Shown: positions 50,719-61,764 of the stretch, piece by piece
Layout: each line of letters begins with the position of its first letter
Position numbering within the stretch: position 1 is the first letter of the stretch
NCBI GenBank assembly: GCA_020744425.1
Contig: JAGMUV010000002.1
Location: 4,818,501-4,882,500 of the forward strand
DNA length: 64,000 nt
DNA from: Dactylonectria macrodidyma
Taxonomy: Eukaryota > Ascomycota > Sordariomycetes > Hypocreales > Nectriaceae
Direction of reading: 5' to 3'
Program-made: the position numbers and the translations under genes
Notes under the pieces: model-generated
What the model was told of the DNA's origin: nothing
The model's database searches: none
What the model saw: only the letters and a program-made list of their open reading frames with translations

Positions 50719-52617
50719 TTACAGCCTATGTACAAACGAGTCCTTCGTCAAGCCGCGAAAGTATTTACCGCAATACCAAAACAATATTCCAAAACTGCAG
50801 AAGAATACGATGAGTGCCATTGTGGTCAGCATCGGAGGAATGAAGCCATCCTTTTCGGCCCAGGGAGTGATGTACTTGCTAAAGCCATAACCCCAGACAT
50901 TTTTGTTACTAGACGGCATGTCAGCGTCGCATAGCGCACAGGCAATAGTCGGGCTTACATGGTTATCGTCACAAACATGGATCCCGTGATTGGTTTGTAG
51001 CTGTCGATGGCATACGTTGAAGCAATGCTTGGCAGGCTTGTGACCTGGATGCCCAGACAGGTATACCCAACCACGACGATGGCTTCCCATGGCCAGTGGT
51101 TATCATACCCAACAGCGACGACCACGGATCCTAAGATCATGATGAACACGTATGGGACCATAGTGACGAGTCTCATTTCAGGTTCCCGGACTCCATTGTT
51201 TCGCTTCGTCAGGTAGTTGGAGACCCAGTCCGAAAGTGGCCCCGAGGTAAACAGCCCAATCAAGCCGCCCGCGAGAATGGCAAAATTTGTGAACCCTACA
51301 GACTGGGGAGAGAAATTGTACGGCGGCGGCGAGAGAGCTTGTTGCTGCGTCAGGTTGGCGAGAAGGAACCCGCACGCAGTGAAGGAGACGACAAAGGAAG
51401 AAAACTCAACGACTGGGTACAGGTGCAGGTACCAGGGGAGCCAGAGCTCTCGAAGCAAATTGCCTTGATATTTGCCCCAAGGAAGGAACTGCTTCTTTGA
51501 TGGCTTGCCACGAGAGAGCCATGTGTGCTCCCCAGTGGGGGTAATGGTGATGGGGCCAATTCCCCGTTCCGCTTGGCCTTCTTCTTTGATGCTTGCGGTG
51601 CCTTCATTGCTCTGCTGCTTCTTCATCGCCGCATCTGTCTCTTGACCTGGCGGATGGCCGCTGGGCATCTCCCTGTGATATCTTGTTTCGGGAAATAGGA
51701 AAGCATTGATGGCGCAGGTGAAAAACAGGAGAGCAGTGTTCCACCACCAGAAACTCCTCCAGCCATGGTTATCGGCCATGGCTCCGGCAATGATTGGGCC
51801 GATCTAGCGAACTTATTAGCAGAACACTCTATGGTGAGATTATATACTTACCATCAGGGAACTGAAGTATGTGGTGAAGTAAAGCGTCTGGTACTTTCCT
51901 CGATCGTGAAGGAATATCATGTCGGCGATGATCTGGGGCATGACTGTTTCGCACGGTCCGGCACCAATACCATTCAGACTAGTAAAGTGAGCGGGTGACA
52001 TATTTCCTGTGCACTAGGTATCTTACACAGAGGCTCCCATGAAGGAATTATAGCTTGTTGCTTTGGCCCTCCAGATGGAGGATATTGCGCAGATGAAGGA
52101 GCTCAAGATCATGACGGGCCTGCGACCGAAGCATGTCGACATTGGAACCCAGATGAAGTTACTAAAGCCTAACACGAGAATAGCAATACCTAGTGATCTT
52201 GTTAGCGTCGGGACAGGCATGAATATCAATTCGTCGTACCGGTGAATTGAATGGCGTCGGCCAGACTGCAGTTCCATTCATGGATATACGCCTCTGCATT
52301 TATTAGCCAAGCTAACTTATATGTATCATGAACTAACCGAAGAGAGGAGCGTTTGCAAGCGGCCCCAAGTTCAAGCTAAAGGATAAAAAGCTTCCACAGA
52401 TGATAGTGATGGCCTTCCACTTCATGTTCCAATTCAGGGGGTCATGCGGGTCGTTTGAGGGCTGGGGGACTAGCACTTGGGCTTCTCCGACCTTGTCACC
52501 GGCCTTGACGAAGTGATGGCTTCCAACATCTCGCATGATCTCGGTCCCTGGGTAAATCTTGGTGTGAAGCTCATCCTCAATCTCGCGGATGGCATTTTCG
52601 TCGAGGTTCTCATCCAT
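50719..52617 (-). CDS. MFS transporter, drug:H+ antiporter-like
   Basis: Six exons on the minus strand: 52617-52338, 52293-52240, 52189-52027, 51978-51852, 51803-50959 and 50908-50719. All have GT-AG borders and give 552 residues. The N-terminus is cytosolic and acidic and leads into DPLNWNMKWK before the first membrane segment, the pattern of fungal 12-helix DHA1-type transporters. The loop between helices 2 and 3 has FGRRPVM; LNGIGAGPCETVMPQ is the family's helix-5 region. A long hydrophilic loop (about residues 240-310) separates the two halves, and the second half ends with KYFRGLTKD. The substrate cannot be told. It lies upstream of, and divergent from, the Zn2Cys6 factor, so it may belong to the adjoining cluster. 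Confidence 0.88.
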
Positions 52618-53738
52618 TGTTTAGGCGACGTTGGGTTTCTTGTTGCGCTTTGGAGTTTTCTGGCATGGAAGGGCAGATTCAAAGACTGAAGATGGCTGGA
52701 GCTCAGTCATTCATATATGACGAGCACTCCAGTTGTCAAAAAGCATGTGGCGAAGAATACAACCCAATGCATGTTAGTAATGTACAAGTCACATTGCATA
52801 TTTCGACACCTATTATCGAGGGATCCGGTTACTCACAAGGCTATGCAGAGTGCTGAATACCGAAACTCAACTGCCCTTCAAGTCCTCCCATAGCACGTAA
52901 ATCCATGAGCAGGCGTGTAGATCACTCGCCCAAAGCTTGGCTTCACTCTAGCCTAAAACAAATCACCGCTCTAACAGAGCCAAGCATTATTGGTATTGGT
53001 GAGCGATGGGAACAATCGGGTTTATTTCCAAATTGGAACACCAAGTGTTGACAAGTCCTGAAACATCCTTGCTGTCATAAGGACAGCCTTCCAATCAGGA
53101 GTATATCTGAAAGAAATGGGTGTGTCCGGAATGGAATACCGGCAGTTGAGATGCAACACTCCATTCGCTAACGGGTTCACATGACGATAAATGGCGATAC
53201 CTGGGATTTGACTGGACGTTGAAAATTTGGGCCATGATGATTCCTTAACATGGTGCGGGGAAGCGGTAGGGGTGAAGAGGGAGGTTGAGGGAACTCTCCA
53301 ATGGGACGTCATGATGATTCTACCATACAACCGGGAACCATTTCTTAGAGTAGCAACAGGCTCCGATGCACCCCACATCCCGAAATGATCATCATTTGAT
53401 GGGGGATGCCACAACACGTAGACAGTGACAACCATCCCTTGAGAGAACCAAGATGCTACGTAAAGAGATATGACATGGACTCGAGCGTGGGAGCAGTAGA
53501 AGACATGAGACGCATTTGAGCTTCATACATAAAGTCAAAAGAAAAGAAAAAAGCTGCCAATTCCTAGGCGCTTCATGTTTTGATAAAGATCTGTGATAGT
53601 GTAGAGTTCCCTTGGAGATTACTTACTTGCTAACTAGTAACGGACTGGCGGGATATATTGTCAACGAGGCGTATGACTAAGCAACTCATTATCCTAAGCC
53701 TCCCTCCACAGATAAGTGAGTGATTGGATGCTGTAACT

Positions 53739-53751
53739 CGGGCGACTTCGG
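53739..53751 (+). promoter_or_regulatory. Putative Zn2Cys6 binding site CGG-GCGACTT-CGG
   Basis: Direct CGG half-sites spaced by seven bases, 303 bases upstream of the Zn2Cys6 factor's ATG. The spacer agrees with the other three sites in the pattern NYGRSYT, allowing one mismatch at 57984. Confidence 0.45.
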
Positions 53752-54017
53752 TTGAGTTTTGGCCTTTGCATCCTACAACACCACTAACACTAGAGGCTTA
53801 CTCTCTTCGGGCCACCACAGCAAGCTACTCGTGAGACAACGATTACAATTGCACGGGGCGTCCAAGTCTCAATTATCGGCATTTGTATTTGGCACAACTA
53901 TCATACCGCGGTCCCGAGTGATTGGACCAATATTTACTGTTATCAAGCACCTGAAGATATGCCTGAATAGTGAAAGGCATTAACCTCGAACATCTCAACT
54001 GGCATTTTATTCCCTTT

Positions 54018-54030
54018 CGGTTGGGCTCGG
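54018..54030 (+). promoter_or_regulatory. Putative Zn2Cys6 binding site CGG-TTGGGCT-CGG
   Basis: Same architecture, only 24 bases upstream of the ATG of the Zn2Cys6 factor. It is followed by CCGAACC, so that an inverted half-site is also available. The position suggests autoregulation. Confidence 0.45.
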
Positions 54031-54053
54031 CCGAACCACGAAACTCTTGACAT

Positions 54054-55993
54054 ATGGCCGGCGACGCCTCCTCCCCTTCGACCCTCCGCAACACGCAGCG
54101 AGCTCCACGCAGCTGCCGGTCCTGTGCTTCCCGTAAGGTCAAGTGCGACAAATTGATACCCTGTTCGACATGTGTCCGTCGCGGAGACGCCGAGTCCTGT
54201 GCTCGAGAGATGGTCCTCGTGCGGGGCATAGTAACCAGGTCTGTCAAACCCGGCACGATGCGGCGATGTCCCAGGGTCCCTGGCTCGTATCTCCGTACCT
54301 TATCGAGATCTCACTGACGGTGGGTTCCAGTGCCAAAGATCCATCCAGTATGCCTAGTTACCAGGAGCTCTTGGAAGAAAACAACAGGTTGCGCAATGCG
54401 CTGGGTGCCGTCAACAGCACGGCACTTGACAGACCAGAACCACCTCTTCCAACAAGACAGATAAAGCCTCAGCATTTACTAGAAAGCCCAGATATCCTAG
54501 AAAATCAGCTTTTCGAACAGACATCTCAGTCGAAATATCAGTCGAGTAAGAAGCTCGAATGGGCTCATATTATTTTACCTGGTCGAAAATGCAGCGAAGC
54601 TCTCATTGCATTCGACAAGAAGTGGAATGCTTGGGCGCACTGCGCTCTTGAATACCCAACTTTTGAACATGAGCATAAGAGTTTTATGGAATCAATTGAA
54701 AACGGGGCGTCCCTCTCGGATTTAGATCCTGCATGGCTCTCCGTCTACTTTAGCATTTTATCGGTATGTGATTGTCTTCCCTGGTCAAGGCCAGCGCTCA
54801 CCACGCCTAGGCTGCGTTACTTATGATGGACGAAGAATATGCTTTGCAAATAGATCTACCAGGTAAGATCACCTTCAAACGTCTCAGGCACAGAACATAT
54901 CAACATTGTTCTAGGCGACCCGCATGGACTTATCCGCAACTGGTACGAAGCGGCACTGCTTTGCCTGAACCGCGCTGACTTTATGCGCAAAAACAATGTC
55001 CGGTCTGTCCAAACAATCGCCATTCTGGGTATGTGTGTGTACAACTTTGGTGACTCTGAGCTCCATAACCACCTTTGGAGTTGCGCCGTCCGAATTGCAC
55101 AGGCTCTTGGGCTCGACGGCTCGCGGACTGATTCGCCAGTCATGCCCTTGGGTGAGGAGGCACAACGAAGACTATGGTGGACTCTGGTGATATGCGAATG
55201 GTAGGTTGGTTCCAACATACAAAGTGGTGCATCTCACTAATTCGGTAGGCTCTGTGTTCCATACCACGTTCCACAAGTCGCCGAGGCCGACTTTGATGTT
55301 CCCCTGCCATCAACGGACCCTAATGGTGACCACATACAACCAGTACAGTACCACATCGTCATGGCTCGCACATCGACAGTCTACCATAGGTTCCGCGAGT
55401 CACTGCGAAGGGGAGGCCGACCAGTCGCAGAAACGGTTCACCTTGCAGACCAGGAGCTAGCGGAAGTGATAAACTCACTCCCTGAACACCTCCAACCCGA
55501 CGGTGGTAAGATAACTGAGTTGGATCAGCTAGAAGCGAAGCATCCGTGGATTAAATGGCAACGGTTTGACGTCAGTCTGGTCCTTCTACATCACAGACTA
55601 CGCATTCACAGGGCGCTTCAATCAGAATGGCTCGATTTCCCAGGTCAGCATGACGGCGCAAGGGCGATATGCATGCGGTCGGCCAGAGACATAATATGGA
55701 TTGCCCACAACTGGGACCAACCAGCGGCTATGAGACGACAATGGTAAGAATTTCGGTCTTGAAACCCCCAGTTTTCGCTAAATTTGATATCTAGGGCCTT
55801 ATCATTCCATGTATTTGTAGCAGCGACCTTGCTACTCCGAGAATCAAAAGCTGCATGCCTCCCAGATGACATCAATCTTGACGAACAGATTGCGATCGCA
55901 ATCTCATATCTCGACGAGACGAAGTCACGAAACATGGTTGCAGATAAGGCGAGTAGGATTTTACGACGAGCCATAGCAGACCATAGTTCTTAA
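54054..55993 (+). CDS. Zn2Cys6 transcription factor with fungal-specific TF domain
   Basis: Six exons: 54054-54238, 54331-54763, 54811-54862, 54915-55200, 55249-55743 and 55795-55993, giving 549 residues in one continuous frame. The zinc cluster at C21, C24, C31, C37, C40 and C49 has spacing 2-6-5-2-8. A short coiled segment (SYQELLEENNRLRNAL) follows and would serve dimerisation. The middle homology region is the fungal-specific domain, with WYEAALLCLNRADFM, ARIAQALGLDG-like VRIAQALGLDGS and RRLWWTLVICEWLCVPYHVP. The donor of intron 1 (GTCTGT) is unusual but is the one that keeps the frame; a good branch site CTGAC lies upstream of its acceptor. The gene ends 51 bases from the converging DUF1479 gene and is probably the local regulator of it and the sugar transporter. 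Confidence 0.9.
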
Positions 55994-56044
55994 GGAATCC
56001 ACAAATAATATCGAATCTCTGTACTGTGGTTACATAGACGTCCC

Positions 56045-57407
56045 TCACAAGCCGTACCCAAACGCCGCCTTTGCTTGTGGACTGAAATCATCAATACCGA
56101 CGTACCCTTTCAATTTAGTTTCGTCCAAGTCATTTCCTTCGGCGTAATCAGGCGCCGGTCGTCCAGCACGCGTTGCTTCAAGCTGCTTCTTCACATAAGC
56201 CTTGTTGTTTGTCGTCGTAGGGCACGCCGCGATGTATACAACAGACGCATTGCCCGATCCCTCTTGCTCAGGGTCTACCGCATGGCAAGCCTAGTATTTG
56301 GTCAGACTTCTCATATGACAACAAAATCAAAGGGTTTCTTACATCTGCGTGCCACCAAACAGTGTCACCGGGGTTCACTCTTGGCATGTGAACTAGACAC
56401 TCCTCCAACCGCAGGTGCGGATGCGAAGAACGGCTGAGGCGTTGGCTCTCAGTTTTGAATGTACCGGGAAACCAGCCGCTAGACTCGTCTAGAGTCCACT
56501 TCTCGGCGTCCATAACATCTTCGGGCTGGCTAGGGGGCGTGAAGAATGGACGGAGAAGGACATATGCGATGGCCGTAGAGACGTTGGGATAGATCAGCAG
56601 GGAGCCCTCCCGTGGAGCTGCCTTTGTCAGTGCCGTCCAGCCCTGGAACGACCGAAAGACGCTCGAATGTGCTAAGCCAGGATATAGCTCCTGGTTTGCA
56701 TTCTTTCGAGCTCCGAGGTCGTATGGGTCATGGAGCTCTGGCTTGCCGGCTAGGATATGGCCGTAGGATTCGCGGTATGTTGGGTCGGCCCAGCGACACA
56801 GGCTTCCCGCGTCGATATGAGGACCAAGGCCGAGGAACACTTGCTTCGGGGGTCGGTCTCTGGCTCCATCAAGATATATGAGCGGCTCTGGTGCAGTCTC
56901 TGCTGTCGAATCATGCCAAAGCTCGTTCAGCATACGCTGAAGTCGAAGGTGATTTGGGTGCGCGCGGATGGCATTCTGGGTGGGCGAGTCGTATAGCATC
57001 AACATTGAAGGACTCTCCTTTGGCCATCCGTTGATCTTGTCTTTGTTGTCAGTGACATATATCCGGAGATTTGCATAATGAGCAGTCGCCTCAGTCTCTG
57101 GCAAGACTCCTTGCACGACGAAGGACCCGATGGCCTTGACTTTGGCTTTCTGTTCATCAGTGAATCCATTCTGCAGGAGCTCCGTTGCATTGAGGATGGG
57201 GATGATGCTCTGTCCCTTGGCTGCGATCTCATCGGTGACGGTCTTGAGCTCTTTACACACAGCAATCCAGCTCTGCTTAAGCGCATCCGCACCGTACTGA
57301 GCAACGACGGCCTTCTTAGCGGTCAAAAAGTCAGGGTCTTCAGCCTCAAGCGCCCTCTGTTTAGTGAACTCGGGCCAGGCGGGCCAGTGTCTAACTTGTC
57401 CAGGCAT
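56045..57407 (-). CDS. DUF1479 family protein, putative Fe(II)/2-oxoglutarate-type oxygenase
   Basis: Two exons, 57407-56343 and 56290-56045, give 436 residues. The intron (GTAAGA to CTAG) lies directly after WWHAD, and the second exon restores the conserved end ACHAVDPEQEGSGNASVVY. The family is uncharacterised but has a double-stranded beta-helix look. Candidate iron ligands are H197 and D199 in GPHIDAG and a later histidine (H353 in WWHAD, or the one in CHAVD). Other family blocks are VFRSFQGWTALT and AYVLLRPFF. In fungi DUF1479 genes often sit beside sugar transporters, and here one is divergently transcribed 755 bases away. The substrate is unknown. The protein has no signal peptide. Confidence 0.9.
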
Positions 57408-57609
57408 AGCGAAGATAGAATAAACGTCGGTTAAGAAGAATGTGGTTTGGATAGGTTAATGCAGAACGGCAGTTTTACCCCGACTTGACGCGAGAGCCCT
57501 CGTTAAATATCTTATCATATTCTGTAGCCTAATAATGGCGCAGATCTCACAACAATTCCCGAGCTCGGGTGGCTTCATTGGCCGCCGGCCTTCGGGACAA
57601 GATGCCACT

Positions 57610-57622
57610 CGGGCGAGCTCGG
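57610..57622 (+). promoter_or_regulatory. Putative Zn2Cys6 binding site CGG-GCGAGCT-CGG
   Basis: Direct CGG half-sites with a seven-base spacer, about 200 bases upstream of the DUF1479 start. The surrounding 23 bases (57608-57630) agree with 53737-53759 at 20 positions, beyond the motif itself. Confidence 0.5.
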
Positions 57623-57983
57623 TCGAGTTCCGCAATTTGATATTGCTTTACGTAGTCGGCATAGCAATGATATGCGTGGAGGCATCACTTGATGACGACT
57701 AGTTTTTGTTTACTGCAATCATGAGCTCAATCGATTCAGTGTATTGAATCAACGGCTTTGTGTTCTTTCCCCTTCAAAGTTGTGCTTCGAGATCTCTATA
57801 TCGCCGAGTCAACACCGTGGATATAGATCCTGGGGCCCCGCGGGTGCTTTGACCAACCTCATCTACCAGAGATTTCCTCAAAGGGTAAGATTCATGATAA
57901 GCAAGCAAATGATAGGGTGGATAGGATGCAATGTTGTATCGCAGTCCCACTGACTCGCCAGAGCGGGCCTAAGATAGGCTCAC

Positions 57984-57996
57984 CCGAACTCAGCCG
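57984..57996 (-). promoter_or_regulatory. Putative Zn2Cys6 binding site CGG-CTGAGTT-CGG
   Basis: Reads on the minus strand with the same N7 spacing, 167 bases before the ATG of the sugar transporter. Confidence 0.45.
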
Positions 57997-58162
57997 AATT
58001 GGAACGCCCGCCAATCAATAGCAGTGTATCACAAATTGCAACCTCTCATACAATCAAACTGCTATAAGAAATGACTGCGAAGCATTCATGCAGTGGGCTT
58101 GATCATGCAGGTTGTTCGACGATTCAGAGCCTATTCTCACTTGTCTCTAAGAATCCTCCAAG

Positions 58163-59889
58163 ATGGCTCCTTTTGAGCGAAAGCACGTTTCGAGGCTGGT
58201 CACGGCGGACCTCCGAGTGTTGTCTCCCCTGCTCCTAGCCGTGGCCATTGTCAACTCGGCAGTAAGTCAAGCTCACACTCTCACCCCGTCGACTTGCTCA
58301 CATCTTCAGACCCTCGGCTATGACGCATCTGTCATGAACGGCCTTTTGATTCTTCCCTCATACTCGGAATACTTCCATCTCACTACTGCGCTCGAAGGGT
58401 TGAACAATGCTGCCTCATGGATGGGAGGCATCGTCGGCGCGTTTCTGATGCAGCCGATCCCTGACTATTTTGGTCGTCGACGTGCTATTCTCGTGGCATC
58501 TCTGGTCACGGCAGTGGGCATCATTCTTCAGGCCGCAGCCCAGAACATTGAAATGTTTGTCATTGCACGCATCATCGTCGGCATGGGCTCTGCTATCAGC
58601 AACGGAGCAGCCCCAACGCTCCTTGGAGAGTTGCTTCCAGCGCACAAGCGCGGTCGCATTCTTGGTCTCTTCTTCTCTTGCTTCTATGTGGGAAGTTTAG
58701 CGTCATCCATTGTGAACTATGGAAGCCAAAACATACAAAGCACCTGGGCCTGGAGATTGCCTTCGCTACTTCAGTTTGTCCCGAGTCTTCTGGCCGTTCT
58801 GCTCTTGCCGTTTGTTCCGGAATCCCCTCGTTGGCTAATTGCCAATAAACGCGATGACGAAGCACACGAGGTGCTAGTTATCATGCAAGGGAAGGGGGTC
58901 GAGAACATTGAGCAAGGCTGGGAGTCTCTGCGTGAGATTAAGACAATCATGATGAGAGAAGAAGAAGAATGCCCTCGAAACCCGTGGAGAGAGATTATCG
59001 CCACACCAGCCAACCGGAAGAGACTTACCATTCTCTGCGCCTTTGGCCCGATGATCAACATGTTTGGAAACTTTATCATCTCGTGAGAGCCATCCCCTTC
59101 GCTGGCAACTAAACTTCCTAACAAACAACTACAGATTTTACTTGACCAAGATCCTCGACCAAGCTGGCATCACAGACACAGTCAAGCAGACCCAGATCCA
59201 GGTCATCATAAACTGCTGGTCTTTTGCCGTTGCTATTCTCGGCAGCTTCATGATCGATATCCTCGGCCGCCGAGTACAGACATTTATCGGCGTCGGCGGT
59301 ATGTCGATTACGCTCTACATCATTGGTGGACTGATCAAACGTAAGAATAAAATGCCCTCGGCGTCGTTAATCTGGCTATTGGCTGACACCGCCCCTAGGT
59401 TACGGGGAAAGCACCAACGAGAGCGGCATCTATGGCACCATTGCAGTCATCTTCCTCTTCCAAGGCTTCTACGCGTTCTCTATCACGCCCATGACGAGCT
59501 TGTACCCAACAGAGGTTTCACAGTACAAGCTCCGAGCCACTGGCATCGCCATCTTCCGCATGCTCGATTCTGGATTTGGGTTCGTCTTGTCCGATCGCCT
59601 GTATTAGCAAAGTGCTAACGGTCCTTCTAGTCTTTTGGCGTCGTTCTGCATGGCATACGCCATGGCTGATCTGGGCTGGAAGTTTTACTTGATCAATGCG
59701 TCCTGGAACCTCGTTTTCCTCGTCATTGCGTACTTCACTTTTGTCGAGACAAAGGGGTTGAATCTGGAAGAGATTGCTGCCAAGTTCGAAGGCCCTGGGA
59801 TCCTCGAGGCTCTCGACGAGGATTCTGCGTCGCAGGAAATAGAATCTGAGAAAAGAGTTGGAAAGGTGGATACGAAGACCGTGGTCTGA
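58163..59889 (+). CDS. MFS sugar transporter (hexose/lactose permease type)
   Basis: Five exons: 58163-58261, 58310-59082, 59135-59340, 59399-59579 and 59631-59889, giving 505 residues. Sugar-porter signatures are visible: the motif DYFGRRRAILV after helix 2, GELLPAHKRGRILG, PESPRWLIANKR before the central loop, DILGRRVQTF, and the closing FVETKGLNLEEIAAKF. The N-terminus is short and the tail acidic, as in fungal plasma-membrane sugar/H+ symporters. The first intron is 48 bases long without a stop, so its retention would add 16 residues in frame. The gene is divergent from the DUF1479 gene and shares promoter motifs with it, suggesting uptake of that enzyme's substrate or a precursor. Confidence 0.93.
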
Positions 59890-61662
59890 TTCAGTTACGA
59901 TTTGCAGTCAGCGGTGCAGTGCATCCTGAGCGTAAGGTTGTCAGATTTGATTAGCTACACGAGGGCGGAATCTAGGCTTATCTCAGTCCTCAGTATCTGC
60001 TTTGATAGACCGAAGAGTCGTCGGTAAATTGTTTTTCCAAGTGGAATGACCATCCCGAAGGAGTTTTGCTATCTCCAGGCTTCAGTCTGTTCCAAACTCG
60101 CCACAGTTCTTATTCGCTAGCCAGCACATGAGTAATAATAGATCAACCACTTTCTCCATTTGGAAGCCAAGCATAGAATGATGTGCTAGCTAACTTTATC
60201 TAGTTAATCCACATTAAACAAAGGCGCTGTTAGCCAAGAAATGCTTGTCATACCTCGTGCAGCAGTGCCCCATGAAGTGCTTTCGACGTCTAAGAATCGA
60301 CCCACCATAAGCTTCATCTCAAGCCAAGAATAAGCCAAGAATAAAAACTCCATACGGGCATTATAGCCAGTTATTTCCAAACCAGGCCTGCATATAGAGC
60401 AGGGAATGTCCCAAGGTTCTTAAGTTGGGTGAACCGGCGTATATGGTGCATCGACAGCCGAAACTAGAAAGATCCAGGAAACTAGCAACGTGCCTCTATG
60501 AAGAACCAGCTGAATCACTGTAAACCGGATGTTATAATGTCAATATCTAGGGTAGGGAACAAACTATCTTAGTTTTGGAGTTGCTGTGAGCATATTGGCA
60601 CTACAGGGTAAGCAGATCAGAGTGGTGCTTTGAGGGATGCCCAAACGGAAATCGATACCATCGATACGATGATCAGGAGCTGGGATATTTTTAATTGAAT
60701 CCTGTTTGAATAAATTCTTGTATATGCTTTCGTCGTTTCACACTGAGATGTGTAGGTCATCAAACCCAAGCTTTCAATAGCCGGCCCAAATCGCCCACAA
60801 GGCTGCTGTGACCACCAACGTAGGCCTGCGTGCTCCATTGATCGTTTCGGCAACTAAAGCATGGAGCATCTCCGAAGACACCCATTGATCCGGGAGAAGT
60901 CTTATCTGTCAGAAGGTGTGGGCAGCTGAAGAATTTGCAAGTTGCCGGACCCATGTCCTACATACATTCACACAGGCCCCTGCTCCAACCCAAATCCTCT
61001 TGTCACCATGTTAGATCACATCGCTAGTAGAGCCAAGAGCCAAGAAGAATCAGAATGCGACCATCCAGTGGCTAGTTATTGTATGCCAAGCGGCGTCGCT
61101 ACTTTCCGGTCGGTCGCCGGGTCTTTTCGGTTGCGCTGGGAGCTATCTCCCACGATCTAAAACATCACGTCATGTTTTCTTTTTCTCATCTTGAAATGGA
61201 ACTACAATCTGGGCCAAGACGCACTTGCCAATGTGCGGGGGTCTCCGGGAGATAGGTCTCCTCGTGGGAGTCATCACTTTTTAATACGGTCTTGGCTTGC
61301 ATTAGGGTGGGCGAAAGGGCGGCTTAATGTTGCTCTTGCGTGAAGGAGGGTTCCACTTGGCGGAAATCGCGAATCAGGCTTCATGCGATGGCAAGCGTAG
61401 TCTTTGGAGAAACAGAGTAGGTAGGGTTGGGCGATACTAGGCGCAAGTTGGGCAGTTTACGCGATAACGTAGTTTTAACGAAGGGCCTGGCAGCGGGGAG
61501 TTGGACCCTGAGACGGGACGTCCCTCGGTTCTGCTAGGGCATTGAAAGGCTGACCAACCTACTTTGGGCGACAGACACTTGTCGTACTTGATTTAGGTAG
61601 CGTGTCTGAACCAATTTGGGTAATTACTATACTTTCTTGCTACCATGTCGCTGGAAAATAAT
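59890..61662. other. Intergenic region between the transporter and the transposon
   Basis: 1.8 kb with only short frames and no feature I can name. Confidence 0.45.
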
Positions 61663-61694
61663 TATCCCTTTGCATCTGCTAAGGCAGCCCGCAT
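61663..61694 (+). repeat. Left terminal inverted repeat of the piggyBac-like element
   Basis: Starts TATCCCTTTGCATCTGC; pairs with 63720-63751 at 30 of 32 positions. Confidence 0.85.
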
Positions 61695-61764
61695 GAGTCG
61701 GCCCACAGTTTTCCCGGTTTTGGACCACTAGACGGCCTAGAATGATAGATACATTGATTAGCAC

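Larger units (their letters stand above)
52618..54053. other. Divergent promoter region between the MFS transporter and the Zn2Cys6 factor
   Basis: 1.4 kb with no supportable gene; a 137-codon minus-strand frame at 53022-53435 has no recognisable domain. It holds two CGG-N7-CGG sites, listed separately. Confidence 0.5.
57408..58162. other. Divergent promoter of the DUF1479 and sugar transporter genes
   Basis: 755 bases. Contains the palindrome CCCGAGCTCGGG at 57558-57569 and two CGG-N7-CGG sites. No gene. Confidence 0.5.

Noticed and set aside
53022..53435. 137-codon minus-strand frame between the transporter and the Zn2Cys6 factor
   Set aside because: No family likeness, no exon chain, located in a promoter region.
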